Shown: positions 44,494-54,500, counted from the first letter of the stretch. The stretch: DNA of 64,000 nt from Brachybacterium equifaecis (GCF_023509525.1 NZ_JAKNCJ010000005.1:62001-126000); one strand, 5' to 3'. Translations and numbers: made by a program. The notes: generated from the sequence alone by a model not told the origin.

Positions 44494-45048
44494 ATGTCGC
44501 TCCTGCGTCGTCTTGCTCGCCCTGCACTGGCCGCCCCCTTCATCGTCGAGGGCGTGCGCACCGCCATCTCCCCCGAGCGCGAGATCAGCGTGGCTCCGGC
44601 CGCCTTCGCCCAGGTCGACCGGGCGCTCCAGAGCTCCCCCGCTCCGTCCTTCCTCGACGCGCGCAGCATCCTGCGCCTCAGCGGCGCTGTCGCCGCCGGT
44701 GCCGGCTTCCTTTACGCCACGGGCCGCGCCCCCCGGCTCGCCTCGGGAGTGCTCCTGGCGACCACGACCGTCGGCCTCGCGGGCCGCAAGAAGGTCTGGG
44801 AGCTCAAGGGCGCCGAGCGCACCGACGAGATCACCTCGATCCTGAAGGATGCCGGCCTCCTCGGCGGCATCATGCTCGCGCTCGTGGACCGCGAAGGCCG
44901 GCCCTCGCTCGGCTACCAGGTGGGCCAGTTCGTCGAGCGCACGCAGAAGCAGGCCACGAAGTCGCAGCAGCGCCTGGAGAAGAAGGCCGATGCGCTCGGC
45001 AAGAAGGTCCAGAAGAAGGCTGACGAGCTCGCAGACCAGTTCAGCTGA
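44494..45048 (+). CDS. DoxX-family membrane protein
   Basis: A 184-residue protein beginning MSLLRRLARPALAAPFIVEGV, with hydrophobic segments at about 5-25, 65-85, 90-105 and 125-140. The C-terminal third is a Lys/Gln-rich helix (KQATKSQQRLEKKADALGKK) on the cytosolic side. The N-terminus and spacing match actinobacterial DoxX proteins, some of which act with superoxide dismutase or thiol systems. Location beside sigR-rsrA suits a redox role, but that is inference. ATG start with GCGAGG upstream. Confidence 0.82.
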   Translation: MSLLRRLARPALAAPFIVEGVRTAISPEREISVAPAAFAQVDRALQSSPAPSFLDARSILRLSGAVAAGAGFLYATGRAPRLASGVLLATTTVGLAGRKKVWELKGAERTDEITSILKDAGLLGGIMLALVDREGRPSLGYQVGQFVERTQKQATKSQQRLEKKADALGKKVQKKADELADQFS

Positions 45049-45050
45049 CC

Positions 45051-46376
45051 ATGTCGGACGTCCTGTGGTCGGCGCCGGTCGCCGAGGAGCCGGTGGACGC
45101 GCTCGTGCGCGTCCCCGGCTCGAAGTCCCTGACCGCGCGCTGGATGCTGATCGCAGCGCTGGCCGACGCCCCGGCGCTCCTGCGCGGAGTGCTCGTCTCC
45201 CGCGACACGCGGCTGATGAGCGACGCGCTGGAGCGCCTGGGCGCCCAGCTCGCGGTGGAGGACAGCGCACTGCGCGTCACCCCGATCCCCCCGCCGGCGG
45301 AGCATCCCGCCGAGCCCGTCGAGATCCACGCGGGTCTCGCCGGCACCGTGATGCGCTTCGTCCCCCTGCTCGCCGCGCTCCACAACGGCGACGTCTCCTT
45401 CACGGGGGATGAGGGCGCTCTCGTGCGCCCCATGGGTCCCGTGATCGCCGCGCTGCGCTCCCAGGGCGTCGAGGTCATCGAGCACGGCGAGGCCGGGCGC
45501 CTCCCGTTCACCGTGCGCGGCACGGGCAGCCTCCCCGGCGGCCGGCTCGAGATCGATGCCTCCGCCTCGAGCCAGTTCATCTCCAATCTGCTCCTCATGG
45601 GAGCCCGCTGCGAGAGCGACCTCGTCGTGTGCCACACGGGAGAGTCCCTGCCGTCCCTCCCGCATATCGAGATGACCGTCTCCGAGCTCGCGCGGGCCGG
45701 GGTGGCCGTCCGCCACCGCCTCGACGAGCAGGGCCGCCACGAGTGGACCGTGCCCGCAGGGCCCATCCTCGTCGACGAGATCCTCATCGAGCCCGACCTC
45801 TCCAACGCCGGTCCCTTCCTCGCCGCCGCGATGGTCACGGGCGGGGAGATCGCGATCGCCGACTGGCCGCGCACCACCGATCAGCCCGGAGACGCCTACC
45901 GCGATCTGCTCACGCGGATGGGCGGCACCTTCTGGTGGGAGGACGAGGACCTGTGCCTGCGCGGCACCGGCGAGATCCACGGGATCGACGCGGACCTCTC
46001 CGCCACCGGCGAGCTCACCCCGACGATCGCGGCGCTCGCCGCCCTCGCCGACTCGCCCAGCCACCTGCGCGGCATCGGCCATCTCCGCGGCCACGAGACC
46101 GATCGCATCCACGCCCTCGCGGTCGAGCTCGAGAAGGTCGGCTGCCGCACCGTGGAGCATGCGGACTCCCTCGAGATCCATCCCGGGGCGCTGCACGGCG
46201 TCGAGTTCGAGACCTACGAGGACCACCGCATGGCGACCGCCGGCGCGATCATCGGCCTGTGCGTGCCGGACACGAAGGTCCTGAACATCTCCACCACGCA
46301 GAAGACTCTCCCCGACTTCGTCGGCATGTGGCTGACCATGCTGCACACCGAGGCGCAGGCCGGGGAGATCTGGTGA
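45051..46376 (+). CDS. aroA: 3-phosphoshikimate 1-carboxyvinyltransferase (EPSP synthase)
   Basis: A 441-residue shikimate-pathway enzyme joining phosphoenolpyruvate to shikimate-3-phosphate. Motifs: VRVPGSKSLTARWML (shikimate-phosphate site), HAGLAGTVMRFVPLLAAL, SSQFISNLLL, YEDHRMATAGAIIGL and a C-terminal KTLPDFVGMW. ATG start two bases after the DoxX-like stop. It overlaps rsgA (GTGA). Confidence 0.95.
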   Translation: MSDVLWSAPVAEEPVDALVRVPGSKSLTARWMLIAALADAPALLRGVLVSRDTRLMSDALERLGAQLAVEDSALRVTPIPPPAEHPAEPVEIHAGLAGTVMRFVPLLAALHNGDVSFTGDEGALVRPMGPVIAALRSQGVEVIEHGEAGRLPFTVRGTGSLPGGRLEIDASASSQFISNLLLMGARCESDLVVCHTGESLPSLPHIEMTVSELARAGVAVRHRLDEQGRHEWTVPAGPILVDEILIEPDLSNAGPFLAAAMVTGGEIAIADWPRTTDQPGDAYRDLLTRMGGTFWWEDEDLCLRGTGEIHGIDADLSATGELTPTIAALAALADSPSHLRGIGHLRGHETDRIHALAVELEKVGCRTVEHADSLEIHPGALHGVEFETYEDHRMATAGAIIGLCVPDTKVLNISTTQKTLPDFVGMWLTMLHTEAQAGEIW

Positions 46377-47416
46377 GCCCGCGGGGGATGCGCTTCGACG
46401 AGTCCGACGTCCGGATCCGGCCCAACAAGCGCGGCAGCCGCCCGCGCACGAAGATCCGGCCTGCCCACGAGGACGCGATCCCCGCGGTCGTGACGGCAGT
46501 GGACCGGGGCCGCTGGCGCACCACCGCAGAGCCCGGCACTCCCCAGGAGCGCCAGGTCACCGCCATGCGAGCGCGAGAGCTCGGGCGCTCCCCCGTCGTC
46601 CCCGGGGACGTGGTCGGGATCGTCGGGGACACGAGCGGCGCCGAAGGCTCGCTCGCACGGATCGTGCGGATCGAGCCGCGCACCTCGTTCCTGCGCCGCA
46701 GCGCCGACGACGACGACACCACCGAGCGTCCCCTCGTCGCGAACGCCGACCTCATGGTCATGGTCACGGCGCTGGCCGATCCGGAGCCGCGCGGCGGGAT
46801 GATCGATCGCTGCCTCGTGGCCGCCTACGTCGCGGGCGTGGACACTCTCCTGTGCCTGACGAAGGCGGATCTGCGTGATCCGAAGGGCTTCCTGCAGCAG
46901 TACGCGCCGCTGGGTGTGGACCACGTCGTCACGCACCGCGGCGAGGACGGGGGGATCGTCGGCCTGGAGGCGCTGCGGGAGAAGCTGGCCGGCCGCACGA
47001 GCGTGCTGATCGGGCACTCGGGGGTCGGCAAGTCGACCCTCCTGAATGCGCTCATCCCCGGCGCAGGTCGCGCCACGGGCGTGGTCAACGACGTCACCGG
47101 CCGGGGTCGGCACACGTCGTCGTCGGCGCTCGCGCTGCAGCTCCCGGGCGAGAGCGGATGGGTGATCGACACGCCCGGAGTGCGCTCCTTCGGCCTCGGG
47201 CACGTGAGTCCCGAGGAGCTGCTGGAGGCGTTCGGCGATCTCGCACCGCTCGCCGAGGCGTGCCCTCGCGGCTGCACCCATACCGCCGACGCTCCCGACT
47301 GCGCCCTGGACGGGGCGGTCGAGCGCGGCGAGGCCGGACCGGCGGGCCCGGCGCGCCTGGCCTCCTATCGCCGGCTCGACGAGGCCCTGCGGCGCAACGA
47401 CCCGTGGGAGGCCTGA
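46373..47416 (+). CDS. rsgA: Ribosome small subunit-dependent GTPase RsgA
   Basis: A 347-residue circularly permuted GTPase that checks late 30S assembly. An OB-type domain comes first, then the G motifs in permuted order: LTKAD (G4), IGHSGVGKSTLLNAL (G1), DTPGVRSFGL (G3). A C-terminal zinc cluster reads ACPRGCTHTADAPDC. The start is GTG 46,373 overlapping the aroA stop; the longer open frame is a shadow of aroA. Confidence 0.95.
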   Translation: MSPRGMRFDESDVRIRPNKRGSRPRTKIRPAHEDAIPAVVTAVDRGRWRTTAEPGTPQERQVTAMRARELGRSPVVPGDVVGIVGDTSGAEGSLARIVRIEPRTSFLRRSADDDDTTERPLVANADLMVMVTALADPEPRGGMIDRCLVAAYVAGVDTLLCLTKADLRDPKGFLQQYAPLGVDHVVTHRGEDGGIVGLEALREKLAGRTSVLIGHSGVGKSTLLNALIPGAGRATGVVNDVTGRGRHTSSSALALQLPGESGWVIDTPGVRSFGLGHVSPEELLEAFGDLAPLAEACPRGCTHTADAPDCALDGAVERGEAGPAGPARLASYRRLDEALRRNDPWEA

Positions 47417-47431
47417 GGGCGAGGTGCATCG

Positions 47432-47437
47432 TAGGGT
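47432..47437 (+). promoter_or_regulatory. -10 box (TAGGGT) of hisN, leaderless arrangement
   Basis: TAGGGT ends six bases before the ATG of hisN, so the mRNA is probably leaderless. No ribosome-binding site is present. Confidence 0.6.
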
Positions 47438-47443
47438 GGCTCC

Positions 47444-48235
47444 ATGACCAGTCCCTATGCCGATGATCTGCGCCTCGCGCACGTCCTCGCCGATGCCGTC
47501 GAACAGCTGACCACCTCGCGCTTCAAGGCGCAGGACCTCCAGGTGGAGACCAAGCCCGATCTCACCGAGGTCACCGATGCCGACCGTGCCGCCGAGCAGC
47601 TCGTGCGCTCGCTGCTCTCGCGCTCCCGCTCGCGCGACCAGGTGATCGGCGAGGAGTACGGCACGACCGGCAGCTCCTCCCGGCAGTGGGTCGTGGACCC
47701 GATCGACGGCACCGCGAACTTCGTGCGCGGCGTGCCGGTCTGGGCCACCCTCATCGGGCTCGTCGAGGACGGCGAGGTCGTCGTCGGAGTCGTCTCCGCC
47801 CCCGCGCTCTCGCGCCGCTGGTGGGCCGGGAAGGGCACCGGCGCCTGGACGGGCGCACGCCTGAGCTCGGCCACGCAGATCCGGGTCTCGGAGGTCTCGA
47901 AGCTGGAGGACGCCTCCCTCTCCTACTCCTCGCTGCACGGCTGGGCGGAGCACGACCGCCTGCCCCAGATGCTGAACCTGATGCAGCGCTTCTGGCGCAC
48001 CCGCGCCTACGGAGACTTCTGGTCGTACATGCTGCTGGCCGAGGGGGCCGTCGACGCCGCCGCCGAGCCCGAGCTCGCGCTGCACGACATGACCGCGCTG
48101 GTGCCGATCGTCACCGAGGCCGGGGGCCGGTTCAGCTCGCTCGCCGGCGAGGACGGACCCTTCGGCGGCAACGCGGTCGCGACCAACGGGCTGCTCCACG
48201 AGGAGATCCTCGAGGCGCTCGCCCTGCGCGGCTGA
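47444..48235 (+). CDS. hisN: Inositol-monophosphatase-family histidinol-phosphatase HisN
   Basis: A 263-residue metal-dependent phosphatase. Metal motifs are EEYG near residue 70 and WVVDPIDGTANFVRG near 84-98, with the third metal-ligand Asp in ALHDMTA near 218. Similarity to actinobacterial HisN and the place after aroA-rsgA (a conserved neighbourhood) favour histidinol-phosphate as substrate, but inositol phosphate cannot be excluded from sequence alone. Confidence 0.88.
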   Translation: MTSPYADDLRLAHVLADAVEQLTTSRFKAQDLQVETKPDLTEVTDADRAAEQLVRSLLSRSRSRDQVIGEEYGTTGSSSRQWVVDPIDGTANFVRGVPVWATLIGLVEDGEVVVGVVSAPALSRRWWAGKGTGAWTGARLSSATQIRVSEVSKLEDASLSYSSLHGWAEHDRLPQMLNLMQRFWRTRAYGDFWSYMLLAEGAVDAAAEPELALHDMTALVPIVTEAGGRFSSLAGEDGPFGGNAVATNGLLHEEILEALALRG

Positions 48236-48319
48236 AACGAGCCCCGCGCCCGCGCTGGAGCGGCAGGGGTGCGGGTGTCCACGCGGGACCTGGGCCCGGG
48301 CGGGAGCGGGCCGGTTCGA

Positions 48320-48325
48320 TACGAT
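48320..48325 (+). promoter_or_regulatory. -10 box (TACGAT) of pfp
   Basis: TACGAT fits TAnnnT and predicts a leader of about 66 bases ahead of the pfp ATG. Confidence 0.45.
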
Positions 48326-48397
48326 GACGGAGAACCTCGCAGCCCCTTCGCGCTCCGGCGCGGCGGGGGTCGCGTCTCCGATCTGTGAAGGACAGCC

Positions 48398-49627
48398 ATG
48401 ACTCTCAAGCGCGTCGCCCTGCTCACCGCCGGCGGCTATGCCCCCTGCCTCTCCTCCGCCGTCGGCGGGCTCATCGAGCGGTACACCGAGCTCGTCCCGG
48501 ATGTGGAGATCATCGCGTACAAGCACGGCTACTGGGGCCTGCTCTCGGGCGAGAAGATCGTGGTGGACGAGGAGACCCGTCAGCACGCCGCGCGCCTGCA
48601 CGATTTCGGCGGCTCCCCCATCGGCAACTCGCGCGTGAAGCTCACCAACACCAAGGACCTCGTGAAGCGCGGGCTGATCCAGGAGGGCGAGAACGCCCTC
48701 GAGGTCGCCGCCCGCAAGCTCCAGGAGGACGGCGTCGACGTCCTGCACACCATCGGCGGCGACGACACCAACACCACCGCGGCGGATCTGGCGAAGTACC
48801 TCCACGACAACGACTACGACCTCCAGGTCGTCGGCCTTCCCAAGACGATCGACAACGACATCGTCCCCATCCGCCAGTCCCTCGGCGCGAAGACCGCCGC
48901 CGAGCAGACCAGCCTGTTCGCGCAGAACGTGCTCGCCGAGCACGGCTCGAACCCGCGCATGCTCATCGTCCACGAGATCATGGGCCGCGCCTGCGGCTAC
49001 CTGACCGCGGAGGCGGCGCGCTTCTACCAGGAGTGGCACGGCCAGCAGCAGTGGCTGCCCCAGATCGGCCTGTCCGCGGACCGCTGGGACGTGCACGCCG
49101 TGTTCCTCCCGGAGATGGCGCTGGACATCGAGGGCGAGGCCGCGCGCCTCAAGCAGGTCATGGACGAGACCGGCTGCGTGAACATCTTCCTCTCGGAGGG
49201 CGCCGGCATCCCCGAGATCGTCGCCGAGATGCAGGCACGCGGCGAGGAGCCCGAGAAGGACCCCTTCGGCCACGTCAAGCTCGACACCATCAACCCCGGC
49301 CAGTGGTTCGCCAAGCAGTTCGCGGAGAAGCTCGGCGCCGAGAAGACCATGGTGCAGAAGTCGGGCTACTTCGCCCGCTCCGCGAAGGCGAACGCCTACG
49401 ACCTGCGCCTGATCAAGTCGATGACCGACCTCGCCGTGCAGGTCGCCCTCGAGGGCGATTCGGGCCTCATCGGTCACGACGAGGAGCGCGGCGACATCCT
49501 GCGCGCCGTCGAGTTCGACCGCGTCGCCGGCCACAAGGCCTTCGACATCGACCAGCCCTGGTTCCGCGAGGTCATGGAGCGCGTAGGCCAGAAGGTCGAG
49601 CCCGCCGCCCCCGCCGAGTCCCACTGA
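48398..49627 (+). CDS. pfp: Pyrophosphate-dependent phosphofructokinase
   Basis: A 409-residue phosphofructokinase. The active site reads GGDDTN at 120-125 and PKTIDND at 148-154. The second Asp and the Lys are the residues that select PPi; ATP enzymes have GGDG and PGTIDND. It should interconvert fructose-6-phosphate and fructose-1,6-bisphosphate reversibly with PPi. ATG start with GAAGGA upstream. Further motifs: EIMGRACGYLTAEAA and SGYFARSAKANAYDLRLI. Confidence 0.92.
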   Translation: MTLKRVALLTAGGYAPCLSSAVGGLIERYTELVPDVEIIAYKHGYWGLLSGEKIVVDEETRQHAARLHDFGGSPIGNSRVKLTNTKDLVKRGLIQEGENALEVAARKLQEDGVDVLHTIGGDDTNTTAADLAKYLHDNDYDLQVVGLPKTIDNDIVPIRQSLGAKTAAEQTSLFAQNVLAEHGSNPRMLIVHEIMGRACGYLTAEAARFYQEWHGQQQWLPQIGLSADRWDVHAVFLPEMALDIEGEAARLKQVMDETGCVNIFLSEGAGIPEIVAEMQARGEEPEKDPFGHVKLDTINPGQWFAKQFAEKLGAEKTMVQKSGYFARSAKANAYDLRLIKSMTDLAVQVALEGDSGLIGHDEERGDILRAVEFDRVAGHKAFDIDQPWFREVMERVGQKVEPAAPAESH

Positions 49628-49679
49628 GACCGGGCCGTCCCATGCCGCCGCTCGTCCGCTCCCACGGCCGGCACGGCGC

Positions 49680-50561
49680 ATGAGATGGCGCCATGCGCTG
49701 CGCGCGCTCGCAGATCTGCGAGCGCGCGCAGTCGTGCATCCGGGCCCCGGCATCGGGGTCGGTGCGGCTCCCGACGAGCCTTTCGAGACCTGCGCGGCCG
49801 CCCCGCAGACCGTGGGCCTCGGCCCTCACGCGAGCGGCTTCCGGGAGGACCGCACCCGCATCGATCTGCGGGCGCGACCCCGGCAGGGTCGGCTCGGGGA
49901 CTGCTGGGTGATGGCGGGGTTGCTCGCGATCCACAGCGCCGCTCCCGAGCTGATCGACGAGCTCGTGGGCGTGAGCACCGATGTGCGCACCGGCGTCTCC
50001 ACGGGGCGGGTGCGGCTCTTCGAGAGGCAAGGCGGCCGGCTCGCGCCGGCATCGCGGCGCCTGCAGCGCATCGAGGTGGAGGTCGACCGGATGATGCCGG
50101 TGGACTCCGCCGGCGCGTGGGTCTATGCGACCCAGTCGGGCCGGGGCGCCGCCGCCGGCCCCGGGTGGGCGGGCATCGTCGAGAAGGCGCTCGCGCAGCG
50201 CCTCGCGGGCTCCTACCGCTTCCTCGCCCGCGGCCTCGGGCGCTACGGGCTGCAGGCGCTGACGGGTGCGCGCGTGCGCACGCACCTGCTGCTGCCCTCC
50301 TCGCGCCGCCTCGCCCGCTGGACGGCCGACGGGCACGCCGTGCTCGCCTCCACCCATCCCCTCTCGTTCCTCGTGCGGACCTCGCAGGGACGGGTCCCCA
50401 CCTCTCATGTGATGGCAGTGGTGGGAGCGGATCGCCGCACCGGCCACGTGCACCTGCGGAACCCGTGGCGGCCCGACGACCTCCTGGTCATCGACCGCCG
50501 CTCCTTCCGGCGCGCGTTCGTGTCCGTCGATCGGACTGCGCGGCCGCTGCGCCGATCCTGA
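49680..50561 (+). CDS. Calpain-like cysteine protease (C2 fold)
   Basis: Up to 293 residues. The calpain pattern is clear: GRLGDCWVMAGLLAI (Cys75), GWAGIVEKALAQRLAGSY near 162-179 matching the calpain WxxLLEKAYAK segment, ALTGA near 193, SHVMAVVGA (His243) and VHLRNPWRP (Asn261). So the full Cys-His-Asn triad is present, and the region following the Cys is intact. There is no signal peptide or calcium-binding module, so it is presumably cytosolic. Substrate is unknown. A 34-bp palindrome covers codons 7-18 from the ATG, so translation may really begin at GTG 49,734. Confidence 0.82.
   Translation: MRWRHALRALADLRARAVVHPGPGIGVGAAPDEPFETCAAAPQTVGLGPHASGFREDRTRIDLRARPRQGRLGDCWVMAGLLAIHSAAPELIDELVGVSTDVRTGVSTGRVRLFERQGGRLAPASRRLQRIEVEVDRMMPVDSAGAWVYATQSGRGAAAGPGWAGIVEKALAQRLAGSYRFLARGLGRYGLQALTGARVRTHLLLPSSRRLARWTADGHAVLASTHPLSFLVRTSQGRVPTSHVMAVVGADRRTGHVHLRNPWRPDDLLVIDRRSFRRAFVSVDRTARPLRRS
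49698..49731. repeat. 34-bp perfect palindrome at the calpain-like gene start
   Basis: A loop-less perfect palindrome with centre AGATCT and GC-rich arms (CTGCGCGCGCTCGC), 70 bases after the pfp stop. It may be the pfp terminator or a protein-binding site. If so, the first in-frame ATG of the next gene (49,680) is doubtful. Confidence 0.8.
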
Positions 50562-50688
50562 ACCCGCCGGCTGCAGGGACAGGAGACCGGGGCATCAGGA
50601 AGCTGAGGATCGGGAATGGCAGGATTCTCCCCACCATGACCGGTTCCGGCTCCCTCGCCGCGAGGCGAGCCCTGACGAAAGGCCCACC

Positions 50689-51273
50689 ATGACCAGTGCA
50701 GCGGATGACATCCTCGGCCAGCTCCCCCTCGATCAGCTGGCGCAGCAGCTCGGGCGGCAGCCCGAGGAGATCGAGGAGGCGGTCCGCTCGGCCGTGCCGA
50801 GCATGATCGGCGGCCTCGAGCGCAACGCCGTCGAGGGCGGCCAGGAGGAGTCGATCGCGAAGGCGCTGTCCGCGCACAGCGCCTCTCCCCTGTTCGCCTC
50901 GGGCAGCGTCCCCCTGGACCAGGTGGACGCGGAGGACGGCTCGAAGATCGTGCGTCACATCTTCGGAGAGGACCCCGCTGCGGCGGCGCGTCAGGTGAGC
51001 GCCCGCAGCGGTGGCGATCAGGACCTCCTGCGCCAGCTCCTCCCGATCCTCGCCCCGATCGTGCTGGGCTACCTGGCCCGGCGCATGGGAGGCGGCCAGG
51101 GCGGCAGCGGCGGCGGGATCCTCGGCGACATCCTGGGCGGCCTGGTTGGCGGGATGGGCTCCACGCCGGGCAGCGGCGGTCTCGGCGGGGGCACCGGATC
51201 CGGCGGCCTCGGAGGCGGTCTGAACGGCGGGCTCGGAGCGATCCTCGGGCAGATCCTTCGCGGAGGCCGCTGA
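50689..51273 (+). CDS. DUF937-family protein
   Basis: A 194-residue protein. The N-terminal part (ADDILGQLPLDQLAQQLGRQPEEIEEAVRSAVPSMIGGLERNA) is the helical DUF937 domain. The last 65 residues are nearly all Gly, Ser and Leu (GGGQGGSGGGILGDILGGL) and look disordered or aggregation-prone. ATG start; the upstream 127 bases hold no other gene. Function unknown. The call rests on the DUF937-like repeat and composition. Confidence 0.82.
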   Translation: MTSAADDILGQLPLDQLAQQLGRQPEEIEEAVRSAVPSMIGGLERNAVEGGQEESIAKALSAHSASPLFASGSVPLDQVDAEDGSKIVRHIFGEDPAAAARQVSARSGGDQDLLRQLLPILAPIVLGYLARRMGGGQGGSGGGILGDILGGLVGGMGSTPGSGGLGGGTGSGGLGGGLNGGLGAILGQILRGGR

Positions 51274-51298
51274 CCGCGTGCCGCGAGCGCCGCGCGCT

Positions 51299-51326
51299 GG
51301 GCCCTGGCCTGCAGAGGCCAGGGCCC
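51299..51326. terminator. Terminator after the DUF937 gene
   Basis: A perfect 12-bp stem (GGGCCCTGGCCT with its complement) with loop GCAG, 26 bases after the stop. Confidence 0.75.
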
Positions 51327-51354
51327 GGGCGGGAGTCCCGCGCACAGCACAGCA

Positions 51355-51392
51355 GAAGGGCCTGATCAGCATTGCTGCTGATCAGGCCCTTC
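51355..51392. terminator. Terminator of the initiator tRNA
   Basis: A perfect 16-bp stem (GAAGGGCCTGATCAGC with its complement) with loop ATTGCT, seven bases beyond the tRNA 3' end on the (-) strand. It may also serve the DUF937 gene. Confidence 0.8.
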
Positions 51393-51397
51393 ATCTC

Positions 51398-51472
<75 letters not shown>

Positions 51473-51576
51473 TCGACAAGAACTACTCTACGTCGCCCCG
51501 CCGGGCCGGTCCAGCCGAGAGGCGGTGAACGTGAACGACGCCACGTCCACCGCCTCGGCCGGGCACGGAGCGCCGA

Positions 51577-54500
51577 TCAGCCGCCGCTGCCCCCGGTCGC
51601 GCTCTGCACCTCGGCATTGGCCTCGACGGCGCGGGTGAGGGCGTCGGCCAGCTTGTCCTGCGCAGCGCCGTACGCCGCCCAGTCGCCGGCCTGCATCGCC
51701 GCATCGGCCTCCGCGGTGGCCGCTTCCGCGTCCCGCAGAGCCGTGTCCAGGCGCTCCTGGGGCGTTCCCGCCGCGGGAGCGGGTGCAGGTTCAGCAGCCG
51801 GGTCCGTCGGAGCCGGAGCGGGGGTTCCCGCGCCCTCCTCGACCGTCCCCTCGCCCGTGACGGTGTCGGCCGAGCCGGAGACGCCGTCGGCCTGCACCGC
51901 GGCATCTCCGGCGCTCGCACCGGAGTCGCCGCCGAAGACCTTGTCCAGCGCCTCGTCGAGCGTCGGAGCGAACCCGATCTTCTCGCCGAAGGAGACCAGC
52001 ACCATCTGCAGCAGCGGATACTGCGTGCCGCCGCCGGAGGTCGAGGACTGGATGTATACGGGCTGCACGTACAGCAGCCCGCCGCCCACCGGCATCGTCA
52101 GCAGGTTGCCGTTGATGACCTCGGAGTTGCCCGACTTCAGCAGGTTCAGCGCCTGGGACACGTTGGGCTCGGCGTTGAAGATCGCCTGCACCTGGCTGGG
52201 CCCGTTGACCGGATTGGTGGTGGGCAGCACCAGCAGGCGCATCTTCCCGTAGCTGTCAGCGGGGTTGCCGCTCTCGCTGCCCGTCTCGGAGTCGACCCCG
52301 AGGAAGCCGGTCATGACGTTCTGACCGCCCTGTCCCTGCACCGGGATGTAGTTCGAGGAGAGGGTGAAGCGCGGGGTCTCGTCACCCGGCATCTGCATGC
52401 TCAGGTAGTACGGGGGCTGCGGGAGCTGCGGCCCCGAGGTGCCGTCGGCCCGCTGGGACGCCGCGGCTGTCGGGTCGGGCGAGACCTGCCAGAAGTCCTG
52501 CTGGCCGAAGAACTCATCGGCGTCGGTGACGTGGTAGGTCGCGAGGATCTCGCGCTGGGCCTTGAAGTAGTCCGCCGGGTACCGCAGGTGGCCCATGAGA
52601 TCGCCCGAGATCTCGGATGCGGGCTTGAGCGCGCCGGGGAAGACCTCGTTCCAGGACTTGAGGATCGGGTCCTCGGTGTCCCAGGCGTACAGCGTCACGG
52701 TGCCGTCGTAGGCGTCGACGGTGGCCTTGACGCCGTTCCGCAGGTAGTTCACGGACTGGGCGCGATGGGTGCCGCCGTCCTCCTGGCTGGTCTGCGAGTC
52801 CAGCGTCGCCCGGGGCAGGTCCAGAGTACGCGAGTACGGGTACCGATCCGTCGTCGTGTAGGCGTCGATCACCCACACCAGCGAGCCGTCGACCACCGCC
52901 GGGTACATCTGCGAGTCCAGCGAGAGGAACGGCGCGACCGCGTTCACGCGGTCCTGGGGGGCGCGGTCGTAGAGGATCTGCGAGCTCTCGTTCACGTAGT
53001 TCGAGATCACGATGTTCGGGTCGCGGAACTTGATCGCGTACAGGAGCCGGTTGAAGAATCCGCCGAGGCTCGGCCCGCCGTCGCCCTCGAAGGTGTTGGT
53101 GCGCTGCGTGCCGGCGTCCTCCGCCTCGGTGCCCGCCTGGTAGTCGAACTCCTGCGGCTCGCTGCCCTCCGGCGCGCCGACGATCGAGTACTCGGGCGAG
53201 TGCTTGCCGAAGTAGACGCGCTCCTGGAACTCGCCGAGGGCGCCCTGTCCGGGAACCCCGGACTGCAGGAAGGCGGGCTCGCCGTCGGCGTTGCGACGGT
53301 TGCCGTAGGCCGCGGCGACGCCGTAGCCGTGCGTGTAGACGATGTGGCGGTTCACCCAGGGCTGGGTGTCCAGCGAGAATTTGTCGGGGCGCAGCTCGCG
53401 CACGCCGATCACGGTGTCCTGGAGGGCGCCGTCGATCTCGTAGCGGTCCACGGCGAGGATGTCGTCGAATCCCCAGTACAGGCGGTTCGCCTCGCGCTGC
53501 TCGAACGTCGGTGAGACGACGGCCGGGTCGAGCAGTCGGATCTGCGCGGTGGTGTCGGCGTCCTCGCGCAGCGCGCCGGGCTCCGCATCGGAGGAGGCCG
53601 AGTAGGCGACCTCCTCGACGTCGTCCACACCGTAGGCGAGCCGCGTCGCGTCGATGTTGTGCTGGATGTACTCCTGCTCGAGCGCGCGCTCGTTGGGGTT
53701 CACCTGGAACTGCTGGATCCCCCAGGGGAGAGCGGAGCCGACCACGAGGGTGGAGAGCACCATCAGCCCGGCGCCGACGGCGGGGATCCGCCAGTCGGCG
53801 CGCCAGATCCACAGCCCGAACAGCGCCGCCACGATGACGGCGGAGATCGCGAGGATCGTCTGCGCGGGGATCAGCGCGTGCACATCGGTGTACGAGGCGC
53901 CGTGGAAGCGGTCGTGCTGCCCCACGAGGAGGTCGTAGCGGTGGAACCAGTGGGATGCGCCGAGCAGCAGCACGTAGAGCATCGCGAGGATCGCCAGGTG
54001 CCGCCGTGCGGCCTTCGTGATCTCGAGCCCCCGCTCCTGGCCCCACGAGAGGCCCCCGTAGACGAAGTGGCCGGCCACCGCGCCCACGGCGCAGACCAGC
54101 ACGGCGAACTGCGCGAAGGCGATGACCATGTCCACCAGCGGGAGGGTGAAGACGTAGAAGCCCGCGTCCTTCCCGAAGATCGCATCCGCCTGGCCGAAGT
54201 CCTGCGGGTGGAGGAAGAGCTGCACCTCCTGCCAGGCCCGCGAAGCGGCGAGGCCTCCGAACGCGCCGATCACCAGGGGTGCGGCCCAGGTGATGCCCTG
54301 GCGCAGCGGATCGACCGCGGCGCGGAACTGCTCGAGCGCCTCCTGCTCGCGCGTGACGGGCGGGTACACCGGTCGGCGCGCATGCGTCAGGCGCAGGATC
54401 AGGAACAGCGGGATCGCGAAGGCGAGGAACCCGAGCACGAACAGGACCACCTGCGTGCCCCAGCGCGTCAGCAGCACATCCGAATAGCCGACCTGGTCGA

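Noticed and set aside
49642-49680. An ATG at 49,642 as the calpain-like start
   Set aside because: It is in another frame from the calpain motifs.
46214-49753. A 1,179-codon open frame on the (-) strand
   Set aside because: Antisense to aroA, rsgA, hisN and pfp, whose motifs are clear. The translation resembles no protein family.
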